Both the position numbers and the translations under genes were made by a program. The notes under the pieces were generated by a model. The model had not been told where the DNA came from, did no database searches, and saw only the letters and a program-made list of their open reading frames with translations. Source: Dermatophilus congolensis (GTDB lineage: Bacteria > Actinomycetota > Actinomycetes > Actinomycetales > Dermatophilaceae). Taken from it: a stretch of 64,000 nt of DNA. Below are positions 13,072 to 22,666 of this stretch, piece after piece. Every line of letters begins with the position of its first letter. Within the stretch, counting starts at the first letter, position 1. Location: assembly GCF_900187045.1 (NCBI RefSeq), contig NZ_LT906453.1:2046001-2110000 (forward strand), in the 5' to 3' direction.

Positions 13072-14517
13072 GTGGAACCCATCGCGTCCCCCGCAGAATC
13101 GCGACGCAAAATCCTCTTCTGGAGCGGACTCACCCTCGCCACATTCACCGTCATCACCGGCGGAAACGAACTCATCCTCGACCTGGTCTGGCTTCTATTC
13201 GCCATCGCCATCACCATCGGTCCCCACTTCCACAAACTCGCCCCCCGAACCGCCACCGCGGCCTCACTGCCCGGAATCGTCCTCATCCTCGACGGCATCC
13301 TCGAACTCATCCCCGCCACCTCAGATACCATCATCGGACCCCTCTGGCTCAGCGAATACATCTTCCTCCTGGCCTACCTCGCCCTCGCGATCGGCCTCAT
13401 CAAACTCCCCCGCCCAGCCGGACACACCCACCGCGCCACCGCACTGACCGACGCCCTCGCCACCGCCGTCGCCACATTCCTCGCCTTCTGGACCGTAGCC
13501 AGCGGCGCCGTACACGGCGGCGAAGACCTCCCCCACGCCCTCGTCATGGCCACCTACCCAGCCATGGACATCCTCCTACTCAGCCTCAGCACCCACCTGG
13601 CCATCCAACGCCGCAACATACCCACCAGCCTCTGGTGGCTCATCGGCACCCTCACCGCCGTCACCGCACTAGACGCAACCCTGTCCACCTACGAACTCAT
13701 CGCCCCATCCGAAACACCAGCCATCCTCGACTCACTCCAAGCCTTCACCGTCTTCGGCATGTCAGTCGTGGTCATCCACCCCACCTTCCCACGCCTATTC
13801 ACCTACACACCCCCACCCCAACACGCTCCCCGAGCACACATCGCCCTCCTACCCCTCACCCTCTCCCCCACCGCCCTAGCAGCAGCGACCCCCGCAACCA
13901 ACACCATCGACGCACTCGCCCGCGCCTTCCTGGTCATCATCCTCCTAGCCCTAATCGCACTACGACTCTGGGTCACCTTCGGACACCTCAACACCGCCGT
14001 CAAAGACAGCACCTACCGCGCCACCCACGACCAACTCACCGGCCTCCCCAACAGAGCAGCCACCCTCGAAGCCCTCAACCACAAACTGCTCAACACCACC
14101 CCCAAACGACACAACACCACCGCCGTCATCTTCCTGGACCTCGACGAATTCAAATCCGTCAACGACCAACACGGACACGACATCGGCGACCAACTACTAC
14201 GCCACATCGCCGCAATCCTCTCCTCCGTCACCCGCCCCGAAGACATCGTCGGAAGATACGGCGGCGACGAATTCGTCATCATCGCCGACGGCCTCACCCC
14301 CACAGGCGCCCAAAGCGTCGCCGAACGCATCCTCAACCACTTCACCTCACCCCTTCCCCTACGCGAAGGCATCACCTGGACCGCAACCTTCTCCATCGGC
14401 ATAGCCCTGGCCACCCCCGAAACAACCTGCACCCCCCAACAACTCCTCGCCCAAGCCGACGCAGCCATGTACAAGGCAAAAAACAAAGGAAAAGGCAGAT
14501 GGGCCATCGCCACATAA
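13072..14517 (+). CDS. Membrane diguanylate cyclase (GGDEF)
   Basis: 481 residues. About eight hydrophobic segments in residues 15-310 form an integral membrane sensor region with no recognised ligand domain, followed by a GGDEF domain. The active site RYGGDEF (GGDEF at 397-401) is intact and the inhibitory I-site RPED lies at 388-391 with the correct 5-residue spacing, so it should make cyclic di-GMP and be product-inhibited. No EAL domain or other c-di-GMP gene is nearby. GTG start at 13072 with AAGGAGAGG directly upstream. Codons end almost exclusively in C. Confidence 0.93.
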   Translation: MEPIASPAESRRKILFWSGLTLATFTVITGGNELILDLVWLLFAIAITIGPHFHKLAPRTATAASLPGIVLILDGILELIPATSDTIIGPLWLSEYIFLLAYLALAIGLIKLPRPAGHTHRATALTDALATAVATFLAFWTVASGAVHGGEDLPHALVMATYPAMDILLLSLSTHLAIQRRNIPTSLWWLIGTLTAVTALDATLSTYELIAPSETPAILDSLQAFTVFGMSVVVIHPTFPRLFTYTPPPQHAPRAHIALLPLTLSPTALAAATPATNTIDALARAFLVIILLALIALRLWVTFGHLNTAVKDSTYRATHDQLTGLPNRAATLEALNHKLLNTTPKRHNTTAVIFLDLDEFKSVNDQHGHDIGDQLLRHIAAILSSVTRPEDIVGRYGGDEFVIIADGLTPTGAQSVAERILNHFTSPLPLREGITWTATFSIGIALATPETTCTPQQLLAQADAAMYKAKNKGKGRWAIAT

Positions 14518-14561
14518 ACATCACCAACACCAAAACCACCGCACCCTGACAAAATGAACCC

Positions 14562-15209
14562 ATGACCGGACTGGCGAAAATCGAACGACAACAGTTCGCC
14601 TCCACCCTCATGCGAGTCGGCCCGCAAGCGCCCACCCTCTGCGAAGGCTGGAGAACCAAAGACCTCGCGGCACACGTAGTACTACGCGAAAGACGCCCCG
14701 ACGCAGCCATAGGCGTCCTGCTCAGCGCCGTCGCCGAACACACCCAACGCGTACAAGACGAATACGCCGAAAAAGCCTGGCCCCAACTCATCAACATGGT
14801 CCAAGAAGGCCCCCGCGGTTGGTCCCCCACCCGCCTGCCCCACATGGACGACGCCATCAACCTCGTCGAGTTCTACGTCCACCACGAAGACGTCCTACGA
14901 GCCGCCCCCGACTGGACCCCCGAACACACCCGCACCCTCAACGCCGACCTCCAAACCGCTCTATGGGCACGCCTAAAACAAGCCGGACAACTCATGTTCC
15001 GCAAATCCCCCACCGGCGTCGTGCTCGTCACACCATCCCACGGCCGCTGCGCCGTCCACCGCCCCACCAAAAACGGCACAGTCGTACTGCGCGGCGAACC
15101 CTCCGAACTCGTCCTCTACGCCACCGGCCGCACCCACGTAGCAGACGTCGAAGTCACCGGCGAAGGCGAAGCCATCACCGCCTTTTGCGAACTAGAACTG
15201 GGCCTATAA
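14562..15209 (+). CDS. TIGR03085 family protein (DinB/maleylpyruvate isomerase-like)
   Basis: 215 residues with the actinobacterial mycothiol-related N-terminal fold: CEGWRTKDLAAHVVLRERRPDA and the later NLVEFYVHHEDVLRAA carry the His and Glu/Asp residues that bind metal in the DinB-like superfamily. Substrate unknown. It is separate from the diguanylate cyclase by 44 bp and converges with cobQ, sharing a hairpin at their ends. Confidence 0.82.
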   Translation: MTGLAKIERQQFASTLMRVGPQAPTLCEGWRTKDLAAHVVLRERRPDAAIGVLLSAVAEHTQRVQDEYAEKAWPQLINMVQEGPRGWSPTRLPHMDDAINLVEFYVHHEDVLRAAPDWTPEHTRTLNADLQTALWARLKQAGQLMFRKSPTGVVLVTPSHGRCAVHRPTKNGTVVLRGEPSELVLYATGRTHVADVEVTGEGEAITAFCELELGL

Positions 15210-15216
15210 CCCCCGG

Positions 15217-15257
15217 CCCCGGGTCACAACCCAAGCACACGCTCCAGTGACCCGGGG
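15217..15257. terminator. Hairpin overlapping the 3' end of cobQ
   Basis: Perfect 11-bp stem CCCCGGGTCAC (15217-15227) with GTGACCCGGGG (15247-15257). The left arm contains the cobQ stop codon, so the terminator is built partly from coding sequence. It serves the convergent TIGR03085 gene and probably cobQ. Confidence 0.65.
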
Positions 15258-16708
15258 ACAAGGTGCTCAGTCAACGCATCCGCCACCGCGTCAAGCATCC
15301 TCTCCCGACGCGAAGCAAAACCCAACGACGAAGACGCCACCCACCCCTTACCCACCCGCAAAGAAACCTCCGCCAAAAACACACGCCGAAACGCATCATT
15401 CTCAAACGCACCATGCCAATGCGTCCCAAACACCCCGCCACGACGCACCCCATCAAGAAACGCCTCACCATCCCCCTCACCCACAGGAGCAGTGAAAACC
15501 GGCGTTCCATGATGAATCTCGTACCCACTAACCTCAACACCACGCCACACACCACGCGGAGTCCCTAAATGCTTCTGCGCGGTAAACACCACCTGCACCG
15601 GAAGAAGCCCCAACCCCTCCACACTCACCGGACTAGAGGCCTCCACGCACTCCTGATCAATGACCCGCTCAGCAAGCATCTGATACCCGCCACAAATACC
15701 CAGCACCGGGCGCCCCACACGAGCCCGCTGTGCCACCACCTCATCCAAACCATCAGCACGCAAACCCGACAAATCAGCAAGCGTGGACCGCGACCCCGGC
15801 AAGACAAGCAGATCAGCCCGCGCCAACACATCCGGATCACGCGTCACCGTCACATCGACGCCCGGCTCCGCCGCGAAAGCATCCACATCCGTAGAGTTCG
15901 AAATACGCGACAACGCAACCACAGCAACCGTCAGCCGATCCCCGCATGCCTCATCAGTGCCTGCTCCGGATCGCCCGAATGCCCCTATGGTTAAAGCGTC
16001 CTCACCATCTAGCCACGCGTCTGCCAGCCACGGCACCACACCCAACACCGGCACACCGGTGCGCTCGTGCAGGATGTCCAACCCCGGACGCAACAGCGCC
16101 TCGTCACCGCGGAACTTGTTAACTATCCAGCCAGTAATCCGAGCCCTGTCCTGAGCATCAACAATCCCCCACGTGCCATACATCGCGGCTAAAACACCAC
16201 CGCGGTCAATATCCCCAACAACAACTACCGGAAGGGATTTCTCTGCAGCCAAACCGAAATTGACGTAATCACCGGCCCGGAGATTCACCTCGGCAGGGCT
16301 GCCAGCTCCCTCAGCAATGACCACCTCATACCGAGAGGCAAGGTCATCCCATGCTTCATATGCCGCTGCAGCCAACTCCCGACGCCCTGTGGCCCACTCC
16401 CCCGTCCCCAGGCGCCCATGCGGCCTCCCCATAAGAACAACGTGGCTCGTCCGATCTGTGCCCGGCTTCAATAGCACCGGGTTCATCGCCGCTTCCGGAA
16501 CAGCGCGCGCAGCCAACGCTTGCAACCACTGCGCACGCCCAATCTCTACACCGTCGGGCGTGACCATGGAGTTGTTGGACATGTTTTGGGACTTAAACGG
16601 AGCTACCCGCACTCCTTGTCGCGCAAAGTATCGACACATTCCAGCCACGAGCAGGCTTTTTCCTGCGTCAGAGGTCGTTCCGGCAACAAGAAGGCCATGA
16701 GCGGTCAC
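15224..16708 (-). CDS. cobQ: Cobyric acid synthase
   Basis: ATP- and glutamine-dependent amidation of adenosylcobyrinic a,c-diamide at four carboxylates. 494 residues: N-terminal nucleotide-binding domain with GTTSDAGKS at 10-18 and PFKSQNMSNNS, then a class I glutamine amidotransferase domain with the CGG of VLGICGGYQML and THWHGAFE near the C-terminus. The start overlaps the cbiB stop by 4 nt (ATGA), so the two are co-translated. Confidence 0.97.
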   Translation of the reverse strand: MTAHGLLVAGTTSDAGKSLLVAGMCRYFARQGVRVAPFKSQNMSNNSMVTPDGVEIGRAQWLQALAARAVPEAAMNPVLLKPGTDRTSHVVLMGRPHGRLGTGEWATGRRELAAAAYEAWDDLASRYEVVIAEGAGSPAEVNLRAGDYVNFGLAAEKSLPVVVVGDIDRGGVLAAMYGTWGIVDAQDRARITGWIVNKFRGDEALLRPGLDILHERTGVPVLGVVPWLADAWLDGEDALTIGAFGRSGAGTDEACGDRLTVAVVALSRISNSTDVDAFAAEPGVDVTVTRDPDVLARADLLVLPGSRSTLADLSGLRADGLDEVVAQRARVGRPVLGICGGYQMLAERVIDQECVEASSPVSVEGLGLLPVQVVFTAQKHLGTPRGVWRGVEVSGYEIHHGTPVFTAPVGEGDGEAFLDGVRRGGVFGTHWHGAFENDAFRRVFLAEVSLRVGKGWVASSSLGFASRRERMLDAVADALTEHLVPGSLERVLGL

Positions 16709-17688
16709 AGCGTGCTCCTGGGGGTAGTAGTGCGGCGTCGGCTAGGCAGCACCCACGCCAGGGCCACACAGGCCGCGGTAGCTGTTGCAGCGACAGTGCG
16801 AGTGAGAGTGATGGCGCGGCGTACGTCATCCACGACCGGGGCTGGCCCTGTTCCAAGCTTGCCGCGTGTTTCCTGGCTACCGGCATACATGTTGGTGCCG
16901 CCTAGAGAAACTCCCAATACACCAGCTGCGGTGGCTTCAACTGAGCCCGCGTTGGGGCTGGGATGGGCAGGGGCGTCATGCCACCATGCTCGGCAAGCTC
17001 TAATAACTGCTGTGTAGCCACCAAAGGCTGGAGCGATAGCGACTGTGACCGCTGCGGTGACCCTAGCCGGGAGGTAATTGAGCAGATCGTCCAAGCGTGC
17101 AGAGGCCCACCCGAATTTCTCGTAACGGTCGCTGCGGTATCCGACCATTGCGTCCAGGGTGTTGGCTGCGCGGTACAGGACTATGCCCGGTACGCCAGCT
17201 ACGGCCCCCCAAAAGACTGCGCCAGTGACAGCATCTGATGTGTTTTCAGCCAGTGATTCCACTGTTGCGCGTGCGAGCTCATCGGCGGTGAGGGCGCTTG
17301 CGTCGCGACTGCACAGGTGTGAGAGGCGCTCTCGGGCTGCGGTGAGATCTCCTGAGATGGTCGCTGTGTCCAGGCGAGCAGCCATTGCTTCGCCTTCTGC
17401 TTCGAGAGACTTACCTCCAAGAGCGATCCAGGTGGTAGCGGCGGTGAGTAGACAGCGTTGCCAGGGGGAACGGGTTTGGGAGTTGATGGCCAGGGCAGTT
17501 CCGGTTACTGCGGTGAGCAGTAACGATGTGTAGAGGACTCCGTGCTTGCGATTGTTGGCCCATATGTGTTTTTCGGTTGTTGTGGCTAGCTGCCCAAACC
17601 ATGCCACGGGGTGATGTCGGGGAGGATCTCCCAGGATCCGGTCTGCTACGTACCCCAGGCATAGGCCAACCGCTACGGATCTACTCAC
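16705..17688 (-). CDS. cbiB: Adenosylcobinamide-phosphate synthase
   Basis: Integral membrane enzyme that attaches aminopropanol phosphate to adenosylcobyric acid (CobD of the aerobic nomenclature). Motifs GYVADRILGDPPRHHPVAWFG at the N-terminus (given here in part), ESLAENTSDA, YRAANTLDAMVGYR and SPNAGSVEA are diagnostic. The frame stays open to 17877 across the divergent cobU start, but the family N-terminus begins at VSRSVAVGL, so GTG at 17688 was chosen (327 residues). That leaves a 116-bp divergent promoter region with no recognisable B12 riboswitch. Confidence 0.93.
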   Translation of the reverse strand: MSRSVAVGLCLGYVADRILGDPPRHHPVAWFGQLATTTEKHIWANNRKHGVLYTSLLLTAVTGTALAINSQTRSPWQRCLLTAATTWIALGGKSLEAEGEAMAARLDTATISGDLTAARERLSHLCSRDASALTADELARATVESLAENTSDAVTGAVFWGAVAGVPGIVLYRAANTLDAMVGYRSDRYEKFGWASARLDDLLNYLPARVTAAVTVAIAPAFGGYTAVIRACRAWWHDAPAHPSPNAGSVEATAAGVLGVSLGGTNMYAGSQETRGKLGTGPAPVVDDVRRAITLTRTVAATATAACVALAWVLPSRRRTTTPRSTL

Positions 17689-17804
17689 ACATACATTTTG
17701 CCCGTATATAGGCGGCGTGTGCGCTCGCCCACGCCATCTGCGCGGTGGTGCGTCGTAGGGTCGGGGTAAGGATCCTTCGTTGAGCGCTGGGAGCGTGACT
17801 TTTC

Positions 17805-18440
17805 GTGACGGTGATGCTGGTTCTGGGCGGTGTTCGTAGCGGGAAAAGTCGTTTGGCTGAGCGGCTTGCTGGAGCATATGAGCGGGTCACATATGTGGCC
17901 CCTGGGCCGGTGCCGGATCCGGTGGCTCCGCAGGATGCTGAGTGGCGGGAGCGGGTTCGGGCGCATCAGTTGCGCCGGCCGGCTCATTGGGTGACGCGTG
18001 AGACCGGTGATGTTCCGGGGGCTATCAACTCTGTCGCCAGTGAGTCTGCAGGTGGGCGCGGGGCTGTTTTAGTTGATTGTTTGGGTACGTGGACTACTCG
18101 GCTTATTGACGATGCGGGGGCCTGGGAAGAGCGGGATCGGGCAGTGGGTGTGGTGGAGCAGGGGTGTGCGCGGTTGGGTAGTGCGTTGGAGTCGACCGGT
18201 GGTGCGGGGGTCGATGTGATTTTGGTGTCGAATGAGGTGGGGTTAGGGGTGGTTCCGGCTCATGTGTCGGGGCGGCTTTTCCGGGATGCGCTTGGTCAGG
18301 TGAATCAGTGTGCGTCTGCTGTTGCCGACCGGATGGCGTTGGTTGTTGCTGGTCGGGTGGTGGATTTGACGGGGTTTCCTACGGTCGATGATGTGGCGAT
18401 GGGGTGGGGAAATGCTCGGTTTGGTCGTAGGGGTGCGTGA
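17805..18440 (+). CDS. cobU: Adenosylcobinamide kinase / guanylyltransferase
   Basis: Phosphorylates adenosylcobinamide and transfers GMP to it in nucleotide-loop assembly. 211 residues with the P-loop GGVRSGKS at 8-15, VLVDCLGTW and SNEVGLGVVP. GTG start at 17805. The stop overlaps the start of cobS (TGATG), giving a coupled cobU-cobS pair. The third family member usually found here, cobT, is not in the window. Confidence 0.95.
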   Translation: MTVMLVLGGVRSGKSRLAERLAGAYERVTYVAPGPVPDPVAPQDAEWRERVRAHQLRRPAHWVTRETGDVPGAINSVASESAGGRGAVLVDCLGTWTTRLIDDAGAWEERDRAVGVVEQGCARLGSALESTGGAGVDVILVSNEVGLGVVPAHVSGRLFRDALGQVNQCASAVADRMALVVAGRVVDLTGFPTVDDVAMGWGNARFGRRGA

Positions 18441-19216
18441 TGGTGCGTGATGTGTTGTGTCTGGCGTTTGGGACGTTGACGACGTGGCGTGTGCCGCCGC
18501 CGAGAAATATTGATGCTCGGGTGGCTGCGGGAGCGATGTTGATTGCTCCGGTGGTTCTTGTGCCGTTGCTTGTGTTGATGGGGTTGGGGGTGTGGGTGGG
18601 GTCTTTTTTGTCTGTGTCTCCTGCGGTGGTGGCTGCGTTGTTGCTTGCTGTTCTTGCTGTTTCGAGCCGGGGGATGCATCTGGATGGTTTGGCTGATACG
18701 GCTGATGGGCTGTCGGCGTCGTACGACCGCGCGAAGGCCCTTGATGTGATGAAGCGCAGCGATATTGGCCCTAGTGGTGTGGCTGCTGTGGTTTTGAGTG
18801 TTTTGGTGCAGTTCAGCGCGCTTGTTGCTTTGGTTCAAAGTGGTGCGGGTGTGGTTTTGGCTGTGGTGGCGGTGGTGGTATCGCGGGCGTCGTTGGCGTG
18901 GGGGTGCCGTCGTGGGTATCCGGCGGCTTCGTCTTCGGGGTTGGGGGCTACTGTGGCTGGTTCTGTTTCGCCGGTGGCGTTGGCGGTTGTGTCAGTGCTG
19001 GTTGCGGCTGGCAGTGCGTTGGTTACTCATGTTTGTGGGGGCGGTTGGTGGCATGGTCTGGTTGTGTTCGGGGTGGGGGTGGCGGCTGTGTTGCTGTTGT
19101 TGCGTCATGCGCGGGCGCGGTTAGGTGGGATGACTGGTGATGTTCTTGGTGCGGGAGTGGAGATTTCTTTGAGTGTTGCGTTGGTTGCGGGGGCGGTGCT
19201 TGTGGCTGCTTCGTGA
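18440..19216 (+). CDS. cobS: Adenosylcobinamide-GDP ribazoletransferase (cobalamin synthase)
   Basis: Membrane enzyme that joins alpha-ribazole to adenosylcobinamide-GDP. 258 residues from ATG 18440, with the diagnostic HLDGLADTADGL and the KALDVMKRSDIGPSG motif, and repeated Val/Leu/Ala-rich membrane segments. The coding strand is strongly G/T-rich, unlike the C-rich genes a few kb upstream. Confidence 0.95.
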   Translation: MVRDVLCLAFGTLTTWRVPPPRNIDARVAAGAMLIAPVVLVPLLVLMGLGVWVGSFLSVSPAVVAALLLAVLAVSSRGMHLDGLADTADGLSASYDRAKALDVMKRSDIGPSGVAAVVLSVLVQFSALVALVQSGAGVVLAVVAVVVSRASLAWGCRRGYPAASSSGLGATVAGSVSPVALAVVSVLVAAGSALVTHVCGGGWWHGLVVFGVGVAAVLLLLRHARARLGGMTGDVLGAGVEISLSVALVAGAVLVAAS

Positions 19217-19231
19217 TGTGGGGGTGGAAAG

Positions 19232-19275
19232 CAGTGAGGGTGCGGACCGGTTAGTTCCGGTTCGCACCCTCACTG
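19232..19275. terminator. Bidirectional terminator between cobS and gcvT
   Basis: Stem of 19 bp (one G-T pair) with a 6-nt TTAGTT loop, arms 19232-19250 and 19257-19275, between two convergent genes. Confidence 0.85.
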
Positions 19276-19290
19276 TTGGGCAGGGGTAGA

Positions 19291-20400
19291 TCAGTCGGCG
19301 ACGCCGGTTTCAACGAAGGGTGGGCGCTGCACGATGGCTTTGAGTTTGCGGTTGCGGACGGCGATGAATACCTCGTCGCCGGCTTTGATGCCGCGGTCGA
19401 TCAAGCCCAGGGCGATGCCTTGTTTGAGTGAGGGTGACATGGTTCCTGATGTGACAACGCCGATGACGTTTCCGTCGGCGTCGAGGATTTCGCAGTCTTG
19501 ACGCGGGATGCCTTTGTCTTGGACTAGCAGGCCCCAGGAGAGGCGGGCTTTTTTCTCTGCGCGCTGGGTGGTGAGGAAGTCTTTGCCCCAGAAGGCGGGT
19601 TTGTCCCATCCGATGGCCCAGACGGCGCGAGCCATGTTGGGGGTGATGTCGAGGTTGAGTTCGTGGCCGTGGAGGGCGTAGCCCATTTCCATGCGGAGGG
19701 TGTCGCGAGCGCCGAGTCCGCAGGGGCGGCCGTTGAAGGGTTCGATGGCTTTGAGGAGTTCGCGCCATAGGTCTGCGCCTTTGTCCCAGGGGCAGACGAG
19801 TTCGTAGCCTTTTTCGCCGGTGTAGCCGGTGCGGCAGACGGTCATGGGGATGCCGTTGTGTTCTGCCTGTTCGAAGGACATGTATTCCATGTCGGTGGGC
19901 AGGCCCATGGCGGTGAGGACTTTGGGGCTGTCGGGGCCTTGGACGGCGATGATGGCGTAGTCGGTGTGTTCGTTGGTGACGGTGATGCCTTCGGGGGCGG
20001 CTTCGGACAGGAGGCGGACGACTTCGCTGGTGTTGGCGGCGTTAGGGATGAGGAGGATGTCGTCTTCGGCTCGGACGTATTGGATGAGGTCGTCGACTAC
20101 GCCGCCGCTTTCGTTGCAGCACATTGTGTATTGGGCTTTGCCGGGGCCGATTTTGCGTAGGTCGTTGGTGAAGCAGGAGTTAACGAAGTCGAAGGCGCCT
20201 TGTCCTTTGACGGTGGCGTTGCCGAGGTGGCTGACGTCGAAGATGCCGACGTGTTCGCGTACCGCTGCGTGTTCGGTGAGGACTCCTCCGCCTGCGTATT
20301 CGATGGGCATGAGCCAGCCGGAGAAGTCGGCCATTTTGGCGCCGAGGGCGAGGTGTTCGTCGTGGATTGGGGAGAGTTTGTCTTCGCTCATATGGGTCAC
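19291..20400 (-). CDS. gcvT: Glycine cleavage system T protein (aminomethyltransferase)
   Basis: Transfers the methylene group from the aminomethyl-lipoyl H protein to tetrahydrofolate, releasing ammonia. 369 residues with MADFSGWLMPIEYAGG, VSHLGN, QGPDSP, RTGYTGEKGYE and GLGARDTLRMEMGYALHG. Starts are GTG 20400 or ATG 20391 (MSEDKLSP); neither has a clear SD. The H and P genes are not present. Third positions are strongly C-rich, because the top strand is G-rich here. Confidence 0.96.
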   Translation of the reverse strand: MTHMSEDKLSPIHDEHLALGAKMADFSGWLMPIEYAGGGVLTEHAAVREHVGIFDVSHLGNATVKGQGAFDFVNSCFTNDLRKIGPGKAQYTMCCNESGGVVDDLIQYVRAEDDILLIPNAANTSEVVRLLSEAAPEGITVTNEHTDYAIIAVQGPDSPKVLTAMGLPTDMEYMSFEQAEHNGIPMTVCRTGYTGEKGYELVCPWDKGADLWRELLKAIEPFNGRPCGLGARDTLRMEMGYALHGHELNLDITPNMARAVWAIGWDKPAFWGKDFLTTQRAEKKARLSWGLLVQDKGIPRQDCEILDADGNVIGVVTSGTMSPSLKQGIALGLIDRGIKAGDEVFIAVRNRKLKAIVQRPPFVETGVAD

Positions 20401-20484
20401 GTTAGGGCCGTGGGCGTTTTGGCGCAGCTACATGTCGGTTCCTGGTGGGGTGGGGCGTGTTAAAAGTGGGTTTTTTTGGGGGGG

Positions 20485-20515
20485 GATCGGCCTGTCTGGT
20501 GTGGACAGGCCGATC
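20485..20515 (-). terminator. Terminator after ggt
   Basis: Perfect 12-bp stem GATCGGCCTGTC/GACAGGCCGATC with a 7-nt loop, 20 bp past the ggt stop. In the direction of ggt it is followed by a run of C and then A, not U. Confidence 0.75.
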
Positions 20516-20535
20516 GGTTGGTGTGGGTGGTGGTG

Positions 20536-22371
20536 TTATGGGCGGGGGTTGACGACCATGGCTGATCCGCCTCCGCCGCGGGTGCGTTCGGCGGCGGGGA
20601 TGAATACGCCTTGGGTGGGCATGGCGATGGCGGTGGCGCGTCCGAGGGTTTTGGTTTCGGTCATGGGTTGTCCCATGGCGCGGAGTGCTTCACCGGTGGC
20701 TGATTTCATGAGTTGTGGTTCGGCGCCGGCTGCGGTGTTTCGTGATGACAGGCGTGGGGTGTTGACGGCTTCGACTGCGGTGAGGTTGCGGTCGAGGTAG
20801 CCCAGGAGGATTTGGGCGGTGGTGCTGATGATTGTGGAGCCTCCTGCGGCGCCGGTTGCGAGGATGGGGCGTCCGTTTTTGGTGACGATTGTTGGTGACA
20901 TGGATGAGCGGGGGCGTTTGCCGGGGGCGGGGAGGTTGGGGTGTGGGATTCCTTTGGTGGGGGCGGTGAATTCGAAGTCGGTGAGTTGGTTGTTGAGGAG
21001 GAACCCGTAGCCGGGGACGACCATGCCGGAGCCGCCGAATTGTTCGATGGTTGAGGTGTATGAGGCGACGTTGCCCCATCGGTCAGCGACGGTGAGGTGT
21101 GTTGTTGAGGCGCCTTCGTTGATTTTTCCAGGTTTGCCTGCGGGGCGAGGTTTGCAGGGGCCGTATTTTCCGTCGGGGTTTCCGAAGACGATGGGGCGTT
21201 GTGCGGCTTTGTCTGGGTTGAATCCGCAGGCGCGTTCGGTTGCGTAGGCCGGGGAGATGAGTTCGTTGACGGGGGCTCCGGGGACGTCGGCTACCCATCG
21301 GTTGCGGTCGGCGAAGGCGGCGGCGCTGGCTTCGGCGAAGCGGTGGAGGTATTGGGTGTTGTCTGTTTTTGATACGGGGGTGCCTGTTTGTTTTTCGGTT
21401 TCCTGCATGAGGTTGAGGATTTCTGCTACTGCGGTGCCGCCGCCGCTGGAGGTGGGCATGCCGTAGATGGTGAGGTTTTTGTGTTTGCTGACTATGGGCT
21501 CTTTGGGGAGGGCGCGGTAGTTGGCGAGGTCGTTCATTGTCATTCCGCCGGCGGGGACGGTGATGCCAGGGGCGGTGGCGGGGTGGTTGACGGTGTTGAC
21601 GATGGCTTTGCCGATGGGGCCGCGGTAGAGGGCGTCGGGGCCTTGGGTGCGTAGGAGGTGGTAGGTGCGGGCGAGGTCGGGTTGGCGCAGTACGGTGCCG
21701 GGTTGGATGGGTTTGCCGCCGGGCAGGAAGATCGCTGCGGTAGCAGGGAATTTGGCGAATCGTTTGGCGTTGTCGGCGGTTTCGGCGCTGAATGCTTGGT
21801 CGACAACGAATCCGCGGCGGGCGATTTCTTCTGCGGGTTGGAGCATTTGGGATAGGGATCGTTTGCCCCATTGTTTGAGTGCCATTTGCCAGATGGCTGG
21901 GTTGCCGGGTACGCCGACGGATAGGCCTGAGTTGACGGCTTTGTCGAAGTTCATGGGTTTGCCGTCTGGTTCGAGGAAGGATGTTTCTCGGATGGAGGCG
22001 GGGGCGGTTTCGCGTCCGTCAATGGTCTGGACTTTTTTGGTTTTGGCGTCGTAGTGGACGAAGAATCCGCCGCCACCTAGGCCGGTGGCGTAGGGCTCGA
22101 CGACGTTGAGGACTGCTGTGGCTGCTACTGCCGCGTCTGCTGCGGTGCCGCCGCGGGCGAGGACGTCGATGGCGGTTTGTGTGGCGATGGGGTCGACGGA
22201 GGCTGCTGCTCCTCCGGAGCCGGTCATGGTTGCTTTTTTGGGCAGGCGGTGGCTGATGGGTCCGGGGCTTTGGGGTGGGGAGGCGGTGGCGGGTGCGGCT
22301 GTTGCTGTGGGGATGAGGGCTAGGGACAGGGCGAGCGCGAGCGCTGTGCGATTTTTCATGAGCGCGACCAT
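20536..22371 (-). CDS. ggt: Secreted gamma-glutamyltranspeptidase
   Basis: Ntn-hydrolase that cleaves gamma-glutamyl bonds, releasing glutamate from glutathione-like or gamma-glutamyl compounds. 611 residues with a typical Sec signal peptide at 1-30 (MKNRTALALALSLALIP then Ala-rich). The proprotein is cut before Thr423 in GASTTHLTV, which becomes the nucleophile; GLGGGGFF, the YTSTIEQFGGSGM region and the late SMSPTIV and GAAGGSTI segments complete the active site. ATG 22371 or ATG 22359 could be used. It ends in a hairpin and diverges from pepA. Confidence 0.94.
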   Translation of the reverse strand: MVALMKNRTALALALSLALIPTATAAPATASPPQSPGPISHRLPKKATMTGSGGAAASVDPIATQTAIDVLARGGTAADAAVAATAVLNVVEPYATGLGGGGFFVHYDAKTKKVQTIDGRETAPASIRETSFLEPDGKPMNFDKAVNSGLSVGVPGNPAIWQMALKQWGKRSLSQMLQPAEEIARRGFVVDQAFSAETADNAKRFAKFPATAAIFLPGGKPIQPGTVLRQPDLARTYHLLRTQGPDALYRGPIGKAIVNTVNHPATAPGITVPAGGMTMNDLANYRALPKEPIVSKHKNLTIYGMPTSSGGGTAVAEILNLMQETEKQTGTPVSKTDNTQYLHRFAEASAAAFADRNRWVADVPGAPVNELISPAYATERACGFNPDKAAQRPIVFGNPDGKYGPCKPRPAGKPGKINEGASTTHLTVADRWGNVASYTSTIEQFGGSGMVVPGYGFLLNNQLTDFEFTAPTKGIPHPNLPAPGKRPRSSMSPTIVTKNGRPILATGAAGGSTIISTTAQILLGYLDRNLTAVEAVNTPRLSSRNTAAGAEPQLMKSATGEALRAMGQPMTETKTLGRATAIAMPTQGVFIPAAERTRGGGGSAMVVNPRP

Positions 22372-22666
22372 ACGTCAACGCTGTTGTGCCCCAGCTGTGT
22401 TGGTGGGCGTTTGCGCTGTGAGGTGGGGTGGTTGTGCTGCTGGTTTGTGCTGGTTGGGCGGCTGGGTGGGATTTTTGTTGGGGCTTGTTGTTTCTCTTGC
22501 CTTTTGGGCAGGGTGGGCGCTCTATTGTCGGTGGTGACACGCATGTCCGGGTTGGCTCGTTAACGCCGCGCTTATCCCTCGTGTGAGAAGAGCCACATGT
22601 ATGGCTGGGGCATGCACACAATGGGGGACGAGTTGTCCGTGTTTTCTTCAATTTGAGAGGTTTTTC
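22372..22666. other. 295-bp divergent intergenic region (ggt / pepA)
   Basis: G/T-rich non-coding sequence between divergent ggt and pepA. It must hold both promoters. I see no tRNA, riboswitch or clear operator. GAGAGG before 22667 is the pepA ribosome binding site. Confidence 0.6.

Noticed and set aside
17689-17804. Possible cobalamin riboswitch between cbiB and cobU
   Set aside because: The gap is only 116 bp and lacks a recognisable B12 box or the expected stems.
17689-17877. N-terminal extension of cbiB to 17877
   Set aside because: The extra residues resemble no CbiB protein and overlap the divergent cobU start.
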